Assembly: GCA_043736395.1 (NCBI GenBank)
Contig: JAYTCQ010000245.1
Span: 1 to 59,745, forward strand
DNA length: 59,745 nucleotides
Direction: 5' to 3'
From: JAFDVL01 sp043736395
Lineage (GTDB): Bacteria; Acidobacteriota; Blastocatellia; RBC074
The translations under genes and the position numbers were made by a program. Shown here in pieces: positions 1 to 8,974 of the stretch. Within the stretch, counting starts at the first letter, position 1. Each line of letters opens with the position of its first letter. The notes under the pieces are model-generated. The model was not told where the DNA came from. It ran no database searches and was given only the letters and a program-made list of their open reading frames with translations.

Positions 1-326
<326 letters not shown>

Positions 327-332
<6 letters not shown>

Positions 333-1055
333 GCTCAAATCTCCAAATTGTAATTGAAGCAAAGCAGTCGCTGTCATAGCGGCTGTTTCTGCTTTCAGGA
401 TTCTGTTGCCCAGATAAATCGCAGTAAAACCATTTTCGTTGGCAATGGAAAGTTCAGCCTGACTCCACCCACCTTTCGGCCCAATTACGACACTAATGGC
501 TTTTGATTCGGGCAAGCTCTTTAATTTTCCTCCACCTTGTTCCGAGAAAATCAGACGCAATGAGCTTTGCTGTTGCTGGCAAAAATCAATGAAAGTTTGC
601 GGATCAGCAATTTCTGTCAAGATTCTTCGACCGCATTGTTTCGTAGCTTCAAGCGCAATTTTTCGCCAGCGTAATAATCGTTGTTCATTCCCTGCAACTT
701 TTCTGAATTCGCAAAATTCAGTGATAAGCGGAACAATTCGCGTGACGCCAAGTTCGGTGGCTTTTTGGACAATTAAATCGAACTTGTCATTTTGCAAAAT
801 TGCTTGTCCGAGAGTCAGATTGAGAGGGGATTCTACCGAATCAGTAACCGGCCCGATGATGGATAGCGAAACAGATTTTTTGCTTACCTCAGTAACTTCA
901 CATTGGTATTCATTGCCAAGCCCATCGAAGGCAAAAACAGTTGACCCGGCAGACAATCTCAACACGCGTGACAAGTGATGAGATTCGTCAGCATTGAGTG
1001 TGATAAGTGAATGATTGATTTGATCAGGTGGCGCGAAAAAACGATGCCGCTGCAT
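327..1055 (-). CDS. rsmE: 16S rRNA (uracil1498-N3)-methyltransferase RsmE
   Basis: This 242-residue protein is the usual RsmE length. The C-terminal SPOUT knot is plain: VIGPKGGWSQAE followed by LGNRILKAETAA corresponds to the family's GPEGG and LG..ILR.ETA motifs that bind S-adenosylmethionine. The N-terminal part (RHRFFAPP, then SHHLSRVLRL) matches the PUA-like RNA-binding domain. It methylates U1498 of 16S rRNA. The gene starts 2 bases after the prmA stop, the pairing seen in many bacteria, so both are probably co-transcribed. It is convergent with hemB and overlaps it by 6 bases. The family's GPEGG is GPKGG here, a minor change. Confidence 0.95.
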
Positions 1056-1057
1056 AA

Positions 1058-1930
1058 TTATTTCTCAAATTTCAAAGCAAAAGTTACCCATTCGCCGTCA
1101 GGCTTGGATTCCAACAAAGCGAAATGATGGTTCGATAAAACTTCTAAAACTTCATCGCCCTGCGTTTGCAAAATCCCAGAGACAATCAGAGTTCCCTGAG
1201 ATTTCATAACAGGCGGAAAATCAGGTGCGAGCGGGATGATGACATCGGCTGTCAGATTCGCCAAGACCACATCAAATTGTTGATCGCTGAAGGATGCGAG
1301 CTTATTGACTTCAAGTTGAATCGAATCTTCGAGCTGGTTTATTTCAGCATTTTCTATCGCTACTTCGATGGCTTCAGGATCATTATCAAAGCCGATGACT
1401 TGTGACTCCGGAAAAAGCTTGACCGCCGCCATTGCCAGAATTCCTGTCCCAGTTCCTACGTCGAGAAGCGCTCCGCCGTGCCAGTATTTTTCAAGCATTT
1501 CAAGGCAACCACGCGTAGTTTCGTGCGTGCCAGTACCAAACGCCATCCCCGGATCAATTTGGACAATCAGGCGATCCGTTGCGCCTACTTGTTCACGCTT
1601 CCACGAAGGGCAAATTAATAATTTCTCGCCAATTGAAGTTGGCTCAAATCCTTTTTTCCATTCGGCTAACCAATCCTGATCGGCAATGGTGAGCGCTTTG
1701 ATGGAATGCAACGTGTTTTCATTCAGCTCGCAAAAATGCAAAGTCTTAATGATCTCCGCGTGCACTTTTTCAGCATCAGGAGCCTCATCAAAATAGGCTC
1801 GCATCGTGATTTTTTCCGGTGAGTCTTCAGAGATTTCGATGCCGTTGGTGTTCGCATTCCAAAGCTGCGTAGTCACGGCGCTTTCCGCAACGCGAGTGAG
1901 TTCGATTTCAAGGGCGTGCCAGGTTTTCAT
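1058..1930 (-). CDS. prmA: Ribosomal protein L11 methyltransferase PrmA
   Basis: This 290-residue class I SAM-dependent methyltransferase carries the PrmA hallmarks PGMAFGTGTHETT (about residue 128-140) and the SAM-binding loop LLDVGTGTGILAMAA (about 155-169), followed by the NLTADV motif near residue 224. It trimethylates ribosomal protein L11. The ATG at 1928-1930 lies 8 bases after the era stop, and the gene is tightly linked to rsmE downstream, so era-prmA-rsmE look like one transcriptional unit concerned with ribosome maturation. Length and motifs are normal. Confidence 0.95.
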   Translation of the reverse strand: MKTWHALEIELTRVAESAVTTQLWNANTNGIEISEDSPEKITMRAYFDEAPDAEKVHAEIIKTLHFCELNENTLHSIKALTIADQDWLAEWKKGFEPTSIGEKLLICPSWKREQVGATDRLIVQIDPGMAFGTGTHETTRGCLEMLEKYWHGGALLDVGTGTGILAMAAVKLFPESQVIGFDNDPEAIEVAIENAEINQLEDSIQLEVNKLASFSDQQFDVVLANLTADVIIPLAPDFPPVMKSQGTLIVSGILQTQGDEVLEVLSNHHFALLESKPDGEWVTFALKFEK

Positions 1931-1938
1931 AAAGGTGC

Positions 1939-2841
1939 TTATTTTCCGATCTGTTGAATTCCCAGCTCATCAAGTAGATGAGGATCGTTGCGCCATTCTT
2001 TTTGGACGCGAACAAATAAATTCAGGCGGACGTGGCGGGACAATAATTTTTCAATATCCTGGCGGGCGCGAATGCCGATTTCTTTCAGCATCTGTCCACC
2101 GCGACCAATAATGATAGGCTTCTGCGATTCGCGCTCCACATAAATTACGCAATGAATTTCAGTGGCGTCGGTGTCTTCTTTCCACTGTTCGGTTCGCACC
2201 GCAGTAACGTATGGCAGCTCTTCGCCGGTCAATTGTAAAATCTTTTCGCGGACTAATTCAGCTGCGATGTTGCGTTCGAATTGATCGGTATAAGTCTCAG
2301 CATCAAACAGGTCAGGACCGTCAGGTAAATACTTGATCAGTGCTTCGATCAGGCCTGGGACGCCATTTCCGCTGCGGGCAGAGATCGGGATAATTTCAGC
2401 AAAATTATGTTCGCTGCTGTATTGTTCCAGCAAAGGCAATAGTGAAGATTTATCTTTAATGAGGTCAACTTTATTCAGTAATAAGAAGACGGGCTTCGTA
2501 GAATTCTTGATGAGTTCGAGCGTAAATTTTTCACCCGCGCCATTTTTGGTCGTCGCGTCACGCATCAATAAAATTACATCCACCTGTTCAAGGGCATCCA
2601 TCACCATTCCCATCATGCGGCGATTTAATGTGTAGCCGGGTTTGTGGATGCCGGGCGTATCGACAAAAATAATTTGTGCATCAGGCCGCGTCACAATGCC
2701 CTGAATGCGATTGCGAGTCGTTTGCGGCTTAGCCGAAACGGCGGCGATGTGTTCGCCAATCAGATGATTTAAAAGCGTAGATTTTCCGGCATTCGGGCGA
2801 CCGATTAATGCTGCGAAACCGGATTTGTGATTTGATGTCAT
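1939..2841 (-). CDS. era: GTPase Era
   Basis: From the ATG at 2841 the protein has 300 residues, normal for Era. The G1 motif GRPNAGKST is at residues 14-22, G3 DTPG at 61-64, and G4 NKVDL and G5 SARSG follow; the C-terminal third holds the KH RNA-binding domain (IIGRGGQMLKEIG). Era binds 16S rRNA near its 3' end during 30S assembly. The frame is open further upstream to a GTG at 2898 inside the corC-like gene, but the extra 19 residues precede the normal Era start and are unlikely to be translated. A GAGG lies about 15 bases before the chosen ATG. Confidence 0.95.
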   Translation of the reverse strand: MTSNHKSGFAALIGRPNAGKSTLLNHLIGEHIAAVSAKPQTTRNRIQGIVTRPDAQIIFVDTPGIHKPGYTLNRRMMGMVMDALEQVDVILLMRDATTKNGAGEKFTLELIKNSTKPVFLLLNKVDLIKDKSSLLPLLEQYSSEHNFAEIIPISARSGNGVPGLIEALIKYLPDGPDLFDAETYTDQFERNIAAELVREKILQLTGEELPYVTAVRTEQWKEDTDATEIHCVIYVERESQKPIIIGRGGQMLKEIGIRARQDIEKLLSRHVRLNLFVRVQKEWRNDPHLLDELGIQQIGK

Positions 2842-2878
2842 TCGAAAATTTACAACCTCAATGAGTGAGCAAAACGAC

Positions 2879-4189
2879 TTAATGCTCGACGGAGGCACTG
2901 GCAGAAGCAGATTCAGGAATGTCAGCTTTTGTCGTGCGAGTAATTCTTAATCTTGAAACGCGTCGTTCATCGGCTTCGATAACTTCAAAAATGAAGCCTC
3001 GATAATCAATCATTTCGCCCGGCACAGGCAAGTGACCAAGTTGATTAATCACCAATCCGGCGACTGTCGTGAAATCGTCTTCCGCTAATTCAATGTCGAA
3101 TAATCGTTCGATTTTTCCGATCTCAACCTGCCCTAAAACACTATAAGAATGTTCGGATTCCTGGACAACTTCAATTTCTGTCGCGTGCGGATCGGGTTCG
3201 TCTTCGTCTTCAATTTCACCGACAATTTCTTCAATTAAATCTTCCAGCGTGATTAATCCAGAGATGCCACCATATTCATTTATGACCATCGCCATCTGCA
3301 TTTTTGATTTTTGCATCTCACGCAGGAGTTCATCGGTAGGTTTGCTTTCAGGCACAAAATAAGTCGGGCGCGCCAGCTCAAGAACAGTTTGTTGCTGGTT
3401 ATTGGCAGCCCAATAGGAAAGCAAATCACGGACGTAAATGACGCCTTCGATCTGATCAATTTTATCCTGATAAACTGGCAGTCGCGAATATTTTGATTCG
3501 ATCATCAGGTCGCGGACAGCTTCAGGCGACATCGAAGCTTCGACGGCGACAATCTTGGTGCGAGAAGTCATCACTTCACCAACCGTGCGGTCACTAAAAC
3601 GAAGAATGGATTGAATCATTTCGCCTTCGTCTTCCTCAATGATTCCTTCCTGTTCGCCTACATCTAAGAGCGCCTGCAATTCGCTTTCATTGTCCTGTTC
3701 TTCTTTTTCTTCCGCCGTACTTTCAATTATTTCACGTTGTAATCCGCGTAAAACGCGATGAATAGGTAAGGCAATAATTCCGAGCGCTGGATACAAAGCT
3801 TGTAGCGGAAATCGTAATAAAACTAATGTTCGTGCCGGATCATTTTGGGTGAGCAATAAAGGAATAATCAGTCGAAAGACGACCAGCGTAAACAACATCG
3901 CCGCGAATGCAATCAACAAAAATTGTTCAGCATGAAGTTTGAAGGCAATAGAAGTAATGAGAATCGCAATAGAGGCGATTGCCAAATGAATGCCAAAGGT
4001 CAGAGTAAAGCTGAACGAACTGTGATGTTCGACAATGGAGCGGATGAATTGTTCACGCGAAGTGTTTTGATGTTCACTGGCAATAAGCCGAAGCGAAACA
4101 TCGCTTAACTCATCTAAGGCACTTTTGGCTGTGGCTACAACGACCAGCACCAGAAGTGAGATGCTGGTCAAAATTATTTCGTATTCCAT
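2879..4189 (-). CDS. Hemolysin C/CorC-like CNNM transmembrane and CBS-domain protein
   Basis: The 436-residue protein begins with hydrophobic segments (residues about 3-20, 60-80, 90-115) typical of the DUF21/CNNM membrane domain. Two CBS motifs follow (around EVMTSRTKIVAVE and ARPTYFVPESKPTDELL), and the C-terminal CorC_HlyC domain contains TVAGLVINQLGHLPVPGE. Proteins of this architecture are placed in magnesium/cobalt efflux or homeostasis, but the substrate cannot be read from the sequence. The gene lies between ybeY and era, a common bacterial order. A perfect 17-bp inverted repeat separates it from ybeY, so it may be partly uncoupled from the genes upstream. Confidence 0.85.
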   Translation of the reverse strand: MEYEIILTSISLLVLVVVATAKSALDELSDVSLRLIASEHQNTSREQFIRSIVEHHSSFSFTLTFGIHLAIASIAILITSIAFKLHAEQFLLIAFAAMLFTLVVFRLIIPLLLTQNDPARTLVLLRFPLQALYPALGIIALPIHRVLRGLQREIIESTAEEKEEQDNESELQALLDVGEQEGIIEEDEGEMIQSILRFSDRTVGEVMTSRTKIVAVEASMSPEAVRDLMIESKYSRLPVYQDKIDQIEGVIYVRDLLSYWAANNQQQTVLELARPTYFVPESKPTDELLREMQKSKMQMAMVINEYGGISGLITLEDLIEEIVGEIEDEDEPDPHATEIEVVQESEHSYSVLGQVEIGKIERLFDIELAEDDFTTVAGLVINQLGHLPVPGEMIDYRGFIFEVIEADERRVSRLRITRTTKADIPESASASASVEH

Positions 4190-4197
4190 ATAAAAGA

Positions 4198-4273
4198 AGT
4201 CTATTGAGTCTTTAGGGCCCGCTCCGCGTAGCGATTTCTTAAGACTCTATAGACCTTAAAGACTCAATAGACT
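4198..4273. repeat. Palindromic intergenic repeat between ybeY and the corC-like gene
   Basis: A perfect 17-bp inverted repeat has arms at 4198-4214 and 4257-4273 (AGTCTATTGAGTCTTTA and its complement), enclosing a 42-base loop with further partial symmetry. It fills the whole gap between the two genes. It could fold in RNA as a processing or termination signal, or be a mobile palindromic element; there is no clear T-run. Confidence 0.7.
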
Positions 4274-4795
4274 CTAAGGACTAAGTAGCTCTTTGCGTAA
4301 ACGTTTTTCAAGTCTCCGCATTTCTCCATTGTCTGTTTCGTGATCGTATCCTGCCAAATGTAAAATTCCATGAATTACCAACCAATTAATTTCCATCGTC
4401 AAGCTGATGTTTTGTTCTTGTGCATATCGTATCGCAGTTTCCACCGAAATTACACAATCACCAATTTCAACCGGATTATGGTTCGGATCATTATCGCTCA
4501 GGTCTTCCTGATATGCGAAGGAGAGAACGTCAGTAGGTTTATCAATGCCCCGATAATCAAAATTCAATCGTTGCATCTCGCGGTCACGAATAAAAGTAAT
4601 CGTCGCGGAACATTCACTCCGATTGATTTTTTTCAGGACTGATTGCGCCAGAGAAATTAATGATGAACGCTCAATTTTATGCAGCCGTTGCCGATTAAAA
4701 ACTTCAACGATTCCGTCAGGTTGATCAGCCTTGACCCGAGCAGAAATTGAGTTAGATTTTTTCGGTGATCTCTTAATTTTTGCGGGTGTGGGCAT
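4274..4795 (-). CDS. ybeY: Endoribonuclease YbeY (rRNA maturation factor)
   Basis: The signature HGILHLAGYDHE near the C-terminus supplies the three zinc-binding histidines (H-x3-H-x5-H) of the UPF0054/YbeY family. Upstream, PTDVLSFAY and GDCVIS are also family motifs. YbeY takes part in 16S rRNA 3'-end processing and ribosome quality control. I chose the ATG at 4795, giving 173 residues and a 23-base overlap with phoH; an in-frame TTG at 4810 is possible. The first 25 residues are a basic, lysine-rich extension not usual in the family (about 150 residues). The phoH-ybeY order is widespread in bacteria. Confidence 0.92.
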   Translation of the reverse strand: MPTPAKIKRSPKKSNSISARVKADQPDGIVEVFNRQRLHKIERSSLISLAQSVLKKINRSECSATITFIRDREMQRLNFDYRGIDKPTDVLSFAYQEDLSDNDPNHNPVEIGDCVISVETAIRYAQEQNISLTMEINWLVIHGILHLAGYDHETDNGEMRRLEKRLRKELLSP

Positions 4796-6812
4796 CGTAG
4801 GCTCTGACAATTAATTGCACGATATTGTGGCGCACGACATCACGGTCGGTAAAATGAATAAACTCTATGCCTTTAATATCGCGTACGACGTGCTGCGCTT
4901 CGATCAAGCCGGATTTTCGCCCGGTTGGTAAATCAATTTGCGTGACATCGCCGGTAATCACGGCTCTGGAGCCGAACCCGATGCGTGTCAAAAACATTTT
5001 CATTTGTTCTGAAGTCGTATTCTGCGCTTCGTCAAGAATGATGAACGCATCTGACAGCGTGTTGTGCGTCAAAATAAAATCGTCTGTGACATAAAGCGAA
5101 TCCGCCACTGCAACGCTAATACATTGTGTTTCGGCTTCACCAATATATTCGATGTTTTTGATGAAGCGCATTGGCTTTCCGCCACCTAACGCAGCATAAA
5201 TTTCAGCTTTGCGTTGCAAACGGAAAGGCTGAATATCTTCAGGCAATCGAATTTCCAACACATAAGAGTCATTGCGATACGGTACAGGTCGTCCATTTGC
5301 AAAACCCGGTTTGCAGCTTTCTGCTTCACGTGTGCGACAATTGGCAACACCGCCCAATGAACGTACGAGAAAAATTACATCATCGCGCAAATTCGTAGAT
5401 GTGGTTGAGTACTGCACGCGACAAGTGCGATTAGCTTGTGTGACAGGTCCGCCGTCCGTGTCCAGCAATCCTTGCAGAAGTGCGATGCGCACGGAAGCGC
5501 TATTAAATAAGTAATTTTGCGGAATAAATTTTGTTGATGAAACTTTTCCTGCAAGTTTCATCTCGCGCAAAGCCTGACGTAGAGCATTACGAACGGGATC
5601 AAATTTGTTACCGCCTTTTCCCGCGAGCGGATTACTAACCACGTAATCAATTTTAGTTTTACGCCGTAGCTGCAAATCCATATCAGAAAAAGTAGATTCC
5701 AACGACATTGCCAATTCTTCATCCGCAGTCGTAAAACTTGGCGAAGTTTTATCTGAAATACATCCATCGCCTAACATCAAGCCCAGGGCGTATGGATCAA
5801 GCGCAACTGGTTGAGCAGGGAACTCAACAGGCGCGGAGAGTAATGGCAGCTCGTAACGATACTGATGATGACGCCGAAAATTGTTGAGCATTTCCTGGGT
5901 TTCTAAAACGCGCGGCTCTTTGCTGCGGCGTTTATCTTCCATTGTTCTGACTTGCCAGAGATGTTCAGCACACGCAACCGCACTGGCACCATCCGTCATC
6001 GTTAAGCGGTAAACTTTCTTTTTACCCTGCGGGAAAACGCCAACGACTTTAACAGGCTTACCAGTCGAGCCAATGACGTTATCACCAACTTGAATTTCAC
6101 CCATGGTGCGCCAGCCAGTGGGTGTTAATAAAAGACTATCTAATGTTTGAGCGCGTCCGCGCATGAATGCCAGCGGAGCCACTTCAATAATTCTTTTTTC
6201 AATGAAGCTGGCGACACGTTCGTGATCCATAAAATCAAACAGTGCGTCGTAAATTGGACGCAGGAACGGATCAACTTTATCTTGTAAATCCCCCGGCAGG
6301 AATCCGAGTTTTTCTCCAGCTTCAACGGCGGGTCGCGCCAGCACGATTCTATTAACGCGCTTCGTCATTAAGTGTTGGACGGCCAGTGCAACTGCCAGAT
6401 AAGTTTTGCCGGTACCAGCAGGCCCGATGCCGAAGACGACATCATTTTTTTCAATCGCGTCAATATATCGGCGCTGCATTGGTGTGCGTGCCGAGACCTG
6501 TTTGCGCGCCGAGGGATTGATAATTTTTTTGTAGGTCAGCAGCTCGCGCAACGATGCGCTACGATCTTCCGCAATTTGCTTAAAAGCTTCGCGAAGCTCA
6601 CCGTTAACCGGGATTTTCCCTTCTGAGAAAAGTTGTGAGAATTCTTTGAGGATGTGCTCGACCGTAGCGACATCAGCTTCATCGCCTTCAACAAAAAGCT
6701 CGCTCCCTCGACCGCCAACGGTAACGCTGAGCAGCGATTCTAAAAGTTTGATATTTTGGTCTTGCGTGCCGAACAATGCTTCCAACGCATCTTCAGGCAA
6801 AGTAAATTTCAA
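4773..6812 (-). CDS. phoH: PhoH-like ATPase precursor interrupted by an intein
   Basis: The precursor has 679 residues. The host PhoH protein is split into residues 1-220 and 585-679; joined they make 315 residues, the usual PhoH length. Walker A is GPAGTGKT (130-137). The second half starts with TLSDAFIILDEAQNTT, holding Walker B (DEAQ). The family is a cytoplasmic NTPase of uncertain role, often next to ybeY as here. The insertion falls inside the strongly conserved RGRTL-DAF motif. The start is uncertain: TTG at 6812 is poorly spaced (17 bases) from AGGAG at 6830-6834, while an in-frame CTG at 6821 is spaced 8 bases from it; no ATG is available. Without splicing, ATP hydrolysis should fail because Walker A and B are separated. 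Confidence 0.93.
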   Translation of the reverse strand: MKFTLPEDALEALFGTQDQNIKLLESLLSVTVGGRGSELFVEGDEADVATVEHILKEFSQLFSEGKIPVNGELREAFKQIAEDRSASLRELLTYKKIINPSARKQVSARTPMQRRYIDAIEKNDVVFGIGPAGTGKTYLAVALAVQHLMTKRVNRIVLARPAVEAGEKLGFLPGDLQDKVDPFLRPIYDALFDFMDHERVASFIEKRIIEVAPLAFMRGRAQTLDSLLLTPTGWRTMGEIQVGDNVIGSTGKPVKVVGVFPQGKKKVYRLTMTDGASAVACAEHLWQVRTMEDKRRSKEPRVLETQEMLNNFRRHHQYRYELPLLSAPVEFPAQPVALDPYALGLMLGDGCISDKTSPSFTTADEELAMSLESTFSDMDLQLRRKTKIDYVVSNPLAGKGGNKFDPVRNALRQALREMKLAGKVSSTKFIPQNYLFNSASVRIALLQGLLDTDGGPVTQANRTCRVQYSTTSTNLRDDVIFLVRSLGGVANCRTREAESCKPGFANGRPVPYRNDSYVLEIRLPEDIQPFRLQRKAEIYAALGGGKPMRFIKNIEYIGEAETQCISVAVADSLYVTDDFILTHNTLSDAFIILDEAQNTTSEQMKMFLTRIGFGSRAVITGDVTQIDLPTGRKSGLIEAQHVVRDIKGIEFIHFTDRDVVRHNIVQLIVRAYDAHTRKN
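5061..6152 (-). other. Class 3 (W-C-T) intein with LAGLIDADG homing endonuclease, inside PhoH
   Basis: The intein spans residues 221-584 of the precursor (364 residues), running from AQTLDSLLLTPTGW to ILTHN. Position 1 is alanine, so the usual Cys/Ser nucleophile is missing. Block B has CAEHLW with H284 and W286 two residues on; block F has ETQCIS with C564; block G ends LTHN with T582 before the H583-N584 end. W, C and T are the three residues that define class 3 inteins, in which the block F cysteine attacks the N-terminal splice junction. The +1 extein residue is T585. Two endonuclease motifs are present, YALGLMLGDG (341-350) and LLQGLLDTDG (445-454), both with their catalytic aspartates (D349, D453), so the homing endonuclease may be active. 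Confidence 0.9.
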
Positions 6813-6833
6813 TTCTCGCAGAAATGGTACTCC

Positions 6834-6862
6834 TAAAAAAACTAAAGCAAGCCGAAGCTTGC
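6834..6862 (-). terminator. Rho-independent terminator after the SPOR gene
   Basis: Read on the minus strand, GCAAGC-TTCG-GCTTGC (6862-6847) forms a 6-bp stem closed by a C(UUCG)G tetraloop, followed by TTTAG and a run of seven T at 6841-6835. It lies 60 bases after the SPOR-gene stop and just before the phoH ribosome binding site, so phoH would need its own promoter or readthrough. Confidence 0.65.
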
Positions 6863-6922
6863 AACTTTGAACTTCTAACGAAGGCTAATTATAGAACAAC
6901 TGAGAGCTGAACCCACAATGAA

Positions 6923-8194
6923 TTATTGCGGAACGTTGGCGCTGCTGATAATTCTTTCAGCAGAAGATGCCATTGTTGGCGCGCTATCTTTTGAGAAAAA
7001 TGCCACGACGAGAAGAATTCCGGCACTGGAACGGATGATGACCGCTTTGCCTTGAAACTCAAGTGGAGACGTCGCCCGCGTTTGCTGAAACATCGTCCTT
7101 AAATCTACAAAAGTTTTTATTTGATCGCCTTCCTGAGACATCCGGCGGGCTGTTTCTGTCAATCCCTGCATTCCGGCACTATTCCCAACGCTTTTAATCA
7201 CCAGATCAACAATCAAATTATTATCATACGCGGGGCTGTTAGCATTTTTCAGACTATTCCAAATTGCATGGGTAAACGCGGCATCCTGCTGCGAACGAAA
7301 AATTGCGCCTGAGTCGATGCGCTGTGCTTGTAACTGACTTTGATCAATATTTCCGCCCGACCAATAATTTGGATGCTCAAAGGAATAACCAAATCCTTTG
7401 TCCTCAAATTTAATAAATCCCGCTGATACTGTTGGCGCCGGAGTTGTCACCGCCGCGACGGTTTCCTTAGTAACCTTTGCAACTGATGCTGCAACATTTC
7501 CAGTAGAGGGCATCTCGTTGCTCGCCTTTCTATCACGCGGCGGTTTGACCTCCATCGGAGAAATTGGCAAGGGCGAAGACTTCATCGGTTTCGTTTCAAT
7601 AACAGGAACGGATTTGGGAGCCGCATTCTGCGCAGGTACAACAGAAGGTGTTGGCGTCGGTTGCGCCTTCACGGGCTTCATTGCATTGTCAGCTGATGGG
7701 CTGCTAATCGCAGGTTTATCCGTCGAAGTATTTGCCAGAGGCTTAGTAGTTTCGCGTACTCGTTGTGCCTGTTGCGGCTCTGCTGCCTCCGGCTTTGGCG
7801 CCACGACTTTGACAGGCGTTGTAACGACTACCGGTTTAGGCTTGACCTCGGCGATGTTCCCGAATGGCGAAGTCGTTCCTTCCCACAGAGCGGCATAATA
7901 ATCAGCGAAAGCGCCCTGTTGTTTGAGACGGGCACCGTAGCTGATCGCAGCGGCTCTGGAAGGAAAACGCCCGATCCGCACACGATAGCGTAACCCTTGA
8001 CCGGGTACTGAACTTTTTAGCCAATAGGCATTGAGTCCTTGTGATCTGAGCTGTGCTACTTTTGTTTCAGCGGCATCCTGATTCACCATTGAATCGATTT
8101 GGACAGTGAATTGTCCGGACTGTGAAAGTCCAGGCAATGAAAGTGCCAGCAGTAGACTTAATGAAATTAGAAATGAAAAGGGAGAGGCCTTCAT
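6923..8194 (-). CDS. Secreted SPOR-domain protein
   Basis: From the ATG at 8194 the protein has 423 residues and begins with a signal peptide (MKASPFSFLISLSLLLALSL, then PGLSQS). A SPOR domain follows at about residues 28-105 (FTVQIDSM, YRVRIGRFPSRAAA), a fold that binds denuded septal peptidoglycan glycans. Residues about 110-265 are a proline/alanine/threonine-rich linker, and the last 150 residues form an unrecognised globular domain starting near FEDKGFGYSFEHPNYW. The role is probably at the cell envelope or division site; this is inferred from the SPOR domain alone. The open frame runs 30 codons further upstream, but those lack any signal-peptide character. Confidence 0.75.
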   Translation of the reverse strand: MKASPFSFLISLSLLLALSLPGLSQSGQFTVQIDSMVNQDAAETKVAQLRSQGLNAYWLKSSVPGQGLRYRVRIGRFPSRAAAISYGARLKQQGAFADYYAALWEGTTSPFGNIAEVKPKPVVVTTPVKVVAPKPEAAEPQQAQRVRETTKPLANTSTDKPAISSPSADNAMKPVKAQPTPTPSVVPAQNAAPKSVPVIETKPMKSSPLPISPMEVKPPRDRKASNEMPSTGNVAASVAKVTKETVAAVTTPAPTVSAGFIKFEDKGFGYSFEHPNYWSGGNIDQSQLQAQRIDSGAIFRSQQDAAFTHAIWNSLKNANSPAYDNNLIVDLVIKSVGNSAGMQGLTETARRMSQEGDQIKTFVDLRTMFQQTRATSPLEFQGKAVIIRSSAGILLVVAFFSKDSAPTMASSAERIISSANVPQ

Positions 8195-8307
8195 ATTGGT
8201 TAACTTATCAATGGGGGCAAAATTTTTAACTTCAGTTCTAAAGCGAGATAGGAGTAAAGACTGTACGTCCTGGTTAATCGCCATAACTGTAAAAACTCCA
8301 CAAGAAA

Positions 8308-8326
8308 ATCACGAAGCGTTCGTGAT
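8308..8326 (-). terminator. Small hairpin downstream of the GNAT gene, possible terminator
   Basis: ATCACGAA and TTCGTGAT form a perfect 8-bp stem with a 3-base loop; on the minus strand the stem runs into TTTTC. It lies 109 bases past the GNAT stop in the 240-base gap before the SPOR gene. The rest of that gap shows no coding signal or clear promoter. Confidence 0.35.
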
Positions 8327-8434
8327 AAAGAAGTCCGGCTGCGGTCCACGCGTAGCGAATTATGCCTGAAATTGTGTCAGATGAGAAACATTTTTTTAAA
8401 AAGTAGTCAAAATGCCTGAAAATCGAACTTTGTT

Positions 8435-8968
8435 TTAAAAATTATTATCAAGGCTCCGCTCCATCCACCAATCAATTTGCGGATCGTCTCCCATCTGAAA
8501 AACATGCTCACCGACACGTTTGAATCCCCATTTATGATAAAAAGATTTGGCACGTTCGTTGTGCTCCCAAACTCCGAGAAAGATCGTTTGATGATTATTT
8601 TTTGCTGCGAAGGAAAGAGCTTTTTCCATCAGTTGTGCACCAATTTTCTTGGCGATAAATTCCTCACTCACGTATAAACGCTCGATTTCAATGGCTTTTT
8701 TGTCACTCACACAATCAGGTGGGTGACCGCTGGAAAGCTTTAAGTACGCGACGGCTGTTCCGTTGTATTCCGCAATAAAAAATGTTGCCAATGGATCATT
8801 AATTTCCTGCGCAAGTTTTTCGCTGGTAAAAGCGGTACGAATATAAGCTTCAAGATTTTCATCAGAAGTCGTGCCGGTGAAAGTTGTACGAAAAGTAGTT
8901 TCACCCAGTTCACGCAACATTGCGGCATCTTCCAGATCTGCGCTGCGAATAATTAATTGTTCCAGCAT
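8435..8968 (-). CDS. GNAT-family N-acetyltransferase
   Basis: The 177-residue protein has a GNAT layout: an N-terminal IIRSADLEDAAMLREL, the acetyl-CoA-binding strand-loop IERLYVSEEFIAKKIGAQLM (about 98-117) and the C-terminal HNERAKSFYHKWGFKRVGE typical of GNATs. The TFRTTF start and YVS-x-GA pattern recall PaiA-type polyamine acetyltransferases, but the substrate cannot be fixed. It begins 6 bases after the rluE-type gene and is likely co-transcribed with it. Confidence 0.85.
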   Translation of the reverse strand: MLEQLIIRSADLEDAAMLRELGETTFRTTFTGTTSDENLEAYIRTAFTSEKLAQEINDPLATFFIAEYNGTAVAYLKLSSGHPPDCVSDKKAIEIERLYVSEEFIAKKIGAQLMEKALSFAAKNNHQTIFLGVWEHNERAKSFYHKWGFKRVGEHVFQMGDDPQIDWWMERSLDNNF

Positions 8969-8974
8969 AATGAA

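Noticed and set aside
2842..2898. GTG start for Era 19 codons upstream
   Set aside because: The added residues fall before the conserved Era N-terminus and overlap the end of the corC-like gene; the ATG at 2841 gives the normal length.
7398..7898. 166-codon plus-strand ORF opposite the SPOR protein
   Set aside because: Its Gly/Thr/Val-rich sequence mirrors the Pro/Ala/Thr linker on the coding strand; no start signal.
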